From Candidatus Colimorpha enterica (lineage in GTDB: Bacteria > Bacillota > Clostridia > Oscillospirales > CAG-272): a DNA stretch of 6,136 bases. Location: NCBI GenBank assembly GCA_018065475.1, contig JAGHTD010000043.1, forward strand, positions 1 through 6,136, in the 5' to 3' direction. Below are positions 5,019-6,136 of this stretch, piece by piece (the first letter of the stretch is position 1; the number at the start of each line of letters is the position of its first letter). Made by a program: the position numbers and the translations under genes. A model generated the notes under the pieces. The model was not told where the DNA came from. It worked only from the letters and a program-made list of their open reading frames with translations, and searched no databases.

Positions 5019-5158
5019 GTCAACCCCCATCCGGGAGGAAGGTGGACAAGCGATTGCCTCATTCAAAGTTACTGCCTCACCGTGGAGCGAACACTCCTCT
5101 CCCGAGGGAGGTGCTTCGTTCATCATCTCACAATATATTCCACCCCCACATTCTTCAA
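5019..5158 (-). repeat. Family B element, diverged copy upstream of the serine hydrolase (B3)
   Basis: Read on the minus strand it follows the same order as B2: edge TGGGGGTGGAATAT (5145-5158), a GC-rich hairpin around CCTCTCCCGAGGGAGG, CCACGGTGAGGCA, CTTT, then CCACCTTCCTCCCGG (5031-5045). Several stems are degenerate, so this looks like an older or decayed copy. It ends 18 bp before the ribosome binding site of the next gene. Confidence 0.55.
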
Positions 5159-5189
5159 CACCCAACATCCGCCCCGAAAGGATCAAAAA

Positions 5190-6136
5190 ATGAAACGATT
5201 AGACATCACAAAGTTATCCGCAAAAATCCGCGAGGACACGGAACGGGAGATCTCCGAAAACAAACTCGCCTGCAAAGAGGTCGTCGTCCACCAAAACGGC
5301 GAAGAGGTTTACGGCGAAGTTTTCGGCACTTCCTCCGTCGGCGGCGCGCCCGCCCGCAAGGGAATGCTCTACCGCATAGCGTCCATGACGAAGCCGATAA
5401 CCTCGGCGGCTGTCCTCAACCTCATCGACAGGGGGCTTCTCGCCCTCGACGACAGGGTGTCGAAGTTCTATCCGCAGGCGGCGTCGCTGAAAATCGCCGA
5501 GATAACCGACGGGAAGATAACCGGGTATCACACGTCCGGAAAGGAACTCACGGTCCGCAACCTCCTTTCGCACACGAACGGCATAGACTGCCTCCCGCTC
5601 AACCGTATCGTCGGCCCGACCCTTCTCGACGCCACCCTCGCCGACGCGGTGGACGACATCCTTTCGCGCCCGATCGCGTTTGAGCCGGACAGCGAACAGA
5701 GTTACAGCGAAACGGGCGGTTTCGACGTCGCGGCGGGGATAGTCCAGCTTATAACCGGCCGCCCTTACGACGAATACCTGAAAGAGACGTTTTTCGACCC
5801 GCTCGGAATGGTCAACACGACCTTCGCGCCGACTGCCGCGCAGAGGGAGAACTTCGTAACGGTTTTTGACCGCACCGAAGACGGCAGGGGTACGAACGTC
5901 CGTATGCCCGACGGCTGCGTTTTCGACAATTTCACGTACAGAAGAATGCCCGCCGGAGCGGGGCTTGCCTCGACGGCGGAGGACTATATAAAGTTCGCCG
6001 ATATGCTCTGCGCGGGCGGAAAAACCCCCGACGGCAGGGTCATCCTGACCGAAAAAGCCGTGAAAATGATGTCCTCGCCGCAGATCCCCGACAATATCGA
6101 CATGGGATTCATCAAGTGGGGGCTCGGAGTAAGGGT
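5190..6136 (+). CDS. Class C beta-lactamase-like serine hydrolase, 3' end beyond the window
   Basis: The frame runs from the ATG at 5190 to the window edge, giving 315 codons without a stop. It belongs to the beta-lactamase/DD-peptidase (AmpC-like, penicillin-binding) fold family. YRIASMTKPITSAAVL (61-76) holds the S-x-x-K motif with nucleophile Ser65 and Lys68. LTVRNLLSHTNGID (120-133) is the typical following region. SYSETGGFDVAAGIV (171-185) gives the second motif as Y172-S-E rather than Y-S-N. FFDPLGMVNTTF (201-212) and AGAGLASTAEDYIKFA (255-270) are further family landmarks. The third motif (H/K-x-G) lies beyond the edge. With no signal peptide it is probably a cytoplasmic esterase, amidase or peptidase, not a resistance beta-lactamase. 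GAAAGGA (5176-5182) lies 7 nt before the ATG. Confidence 0.9.
   Translation, partial: MKRLDITKLSAKIREDTEREISENKLACKEVVVHQNGEEVYGEVFGTSSVGGAPARKGMLYRIASMTKPITSAAVLNLIDRGLLALDDRVSKFYPQAASLKIAEITDGKITGYHTSGKELTVRNLLSHTNGIDCLPLNRIVGPTLLDATLADAVDDILSRPIAFEPDSEQSYSETGGFDVAAGIVQLITGRPYDEYLKETFFDPLGMVNTTFAPTAAQRENFVTVFDRTEDGRGTNVRMPDGCVFDNFTYRRMPAGAGLASTAEDYIKFADMLCAGGKTPDGRVILTEKAVKMMSSPQIPDNIDMGFIKWGLGVR

Noticed and set aside
5042..5683. 213-codon plus-strand frame rich in Arg and Pro
   Set aside because: It is an out-of-frame shadow of the serine hydrolase gene, which has the conserved motifs and the ribosome binding site.

Overview
This window looks like chromosome from a GC-rich, gut-type Clostridia bacterium, most likely Oscillospirales/Ruminococcaceae. 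That placement is an inference. It rests on coding sequences with G/C-ending codons, purine-rich Shine-Dalgarno sites, and intergenic spaces crowded with palindromic repeats built around CCTCCCC...GGGGAGG and GTAGGGG cores, which I recall as common in that group. No marker gene in the window fixes the taxon.

Layout. (i) 1-105, minus strand: the first 35 codons of an IS3-type transposase OrfA, with its promoter at 133-161. (ii) 227-1276: a leaderless BNR/Asp-box sialidase-like protein. (iii) 1276-1788: a repeat mosaic holding a small hairpin array, one half of a long palindromic element (family B), a complete inverted element (family A) and a 33-bp tandem duplication. (iv) 1789-2975: a two-gene operon, cyclophilin then histidine phosphatase, coupled by an ATGA overlap. 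(v) 2976-3394: one composite repeat that fills the whole gap up to the next ribosome binding site. (vi) 3410-4360: a GT2 glycosyltransferase. (vii) 4361-5158: about 800 bp of repeats, including a six-unit hairpin array, GTAGGGG hairpins, two copies of a 33-bp AT-rich module, and one copy each of families A and B. (viii) 5190 to the window end: a class C beta-lactamase-like serine hydrolase cut by the edge.

The genes read as single units or a small operon with no shared pathway. The sialidase-like protein and the glycosyltransferase both concern glycans, but they are separated by an unrelated operon and large repeats, so a joint role is not supported. The most distinctive content is noncoding. 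Intergenic DNA is assembled from shared modules in which many small hairpins have different stem sequences yet stay self-complementary, while linkers such as TGATG and GGAAGG are conserved. Two family B copies end in the same ATATTCC(C)ACCCCCA edge just before the Shine-Dalgarno site of the downstream gene. No rRNA, tRNA, CRISPR array, or convincing rho-independent terminator was seen.
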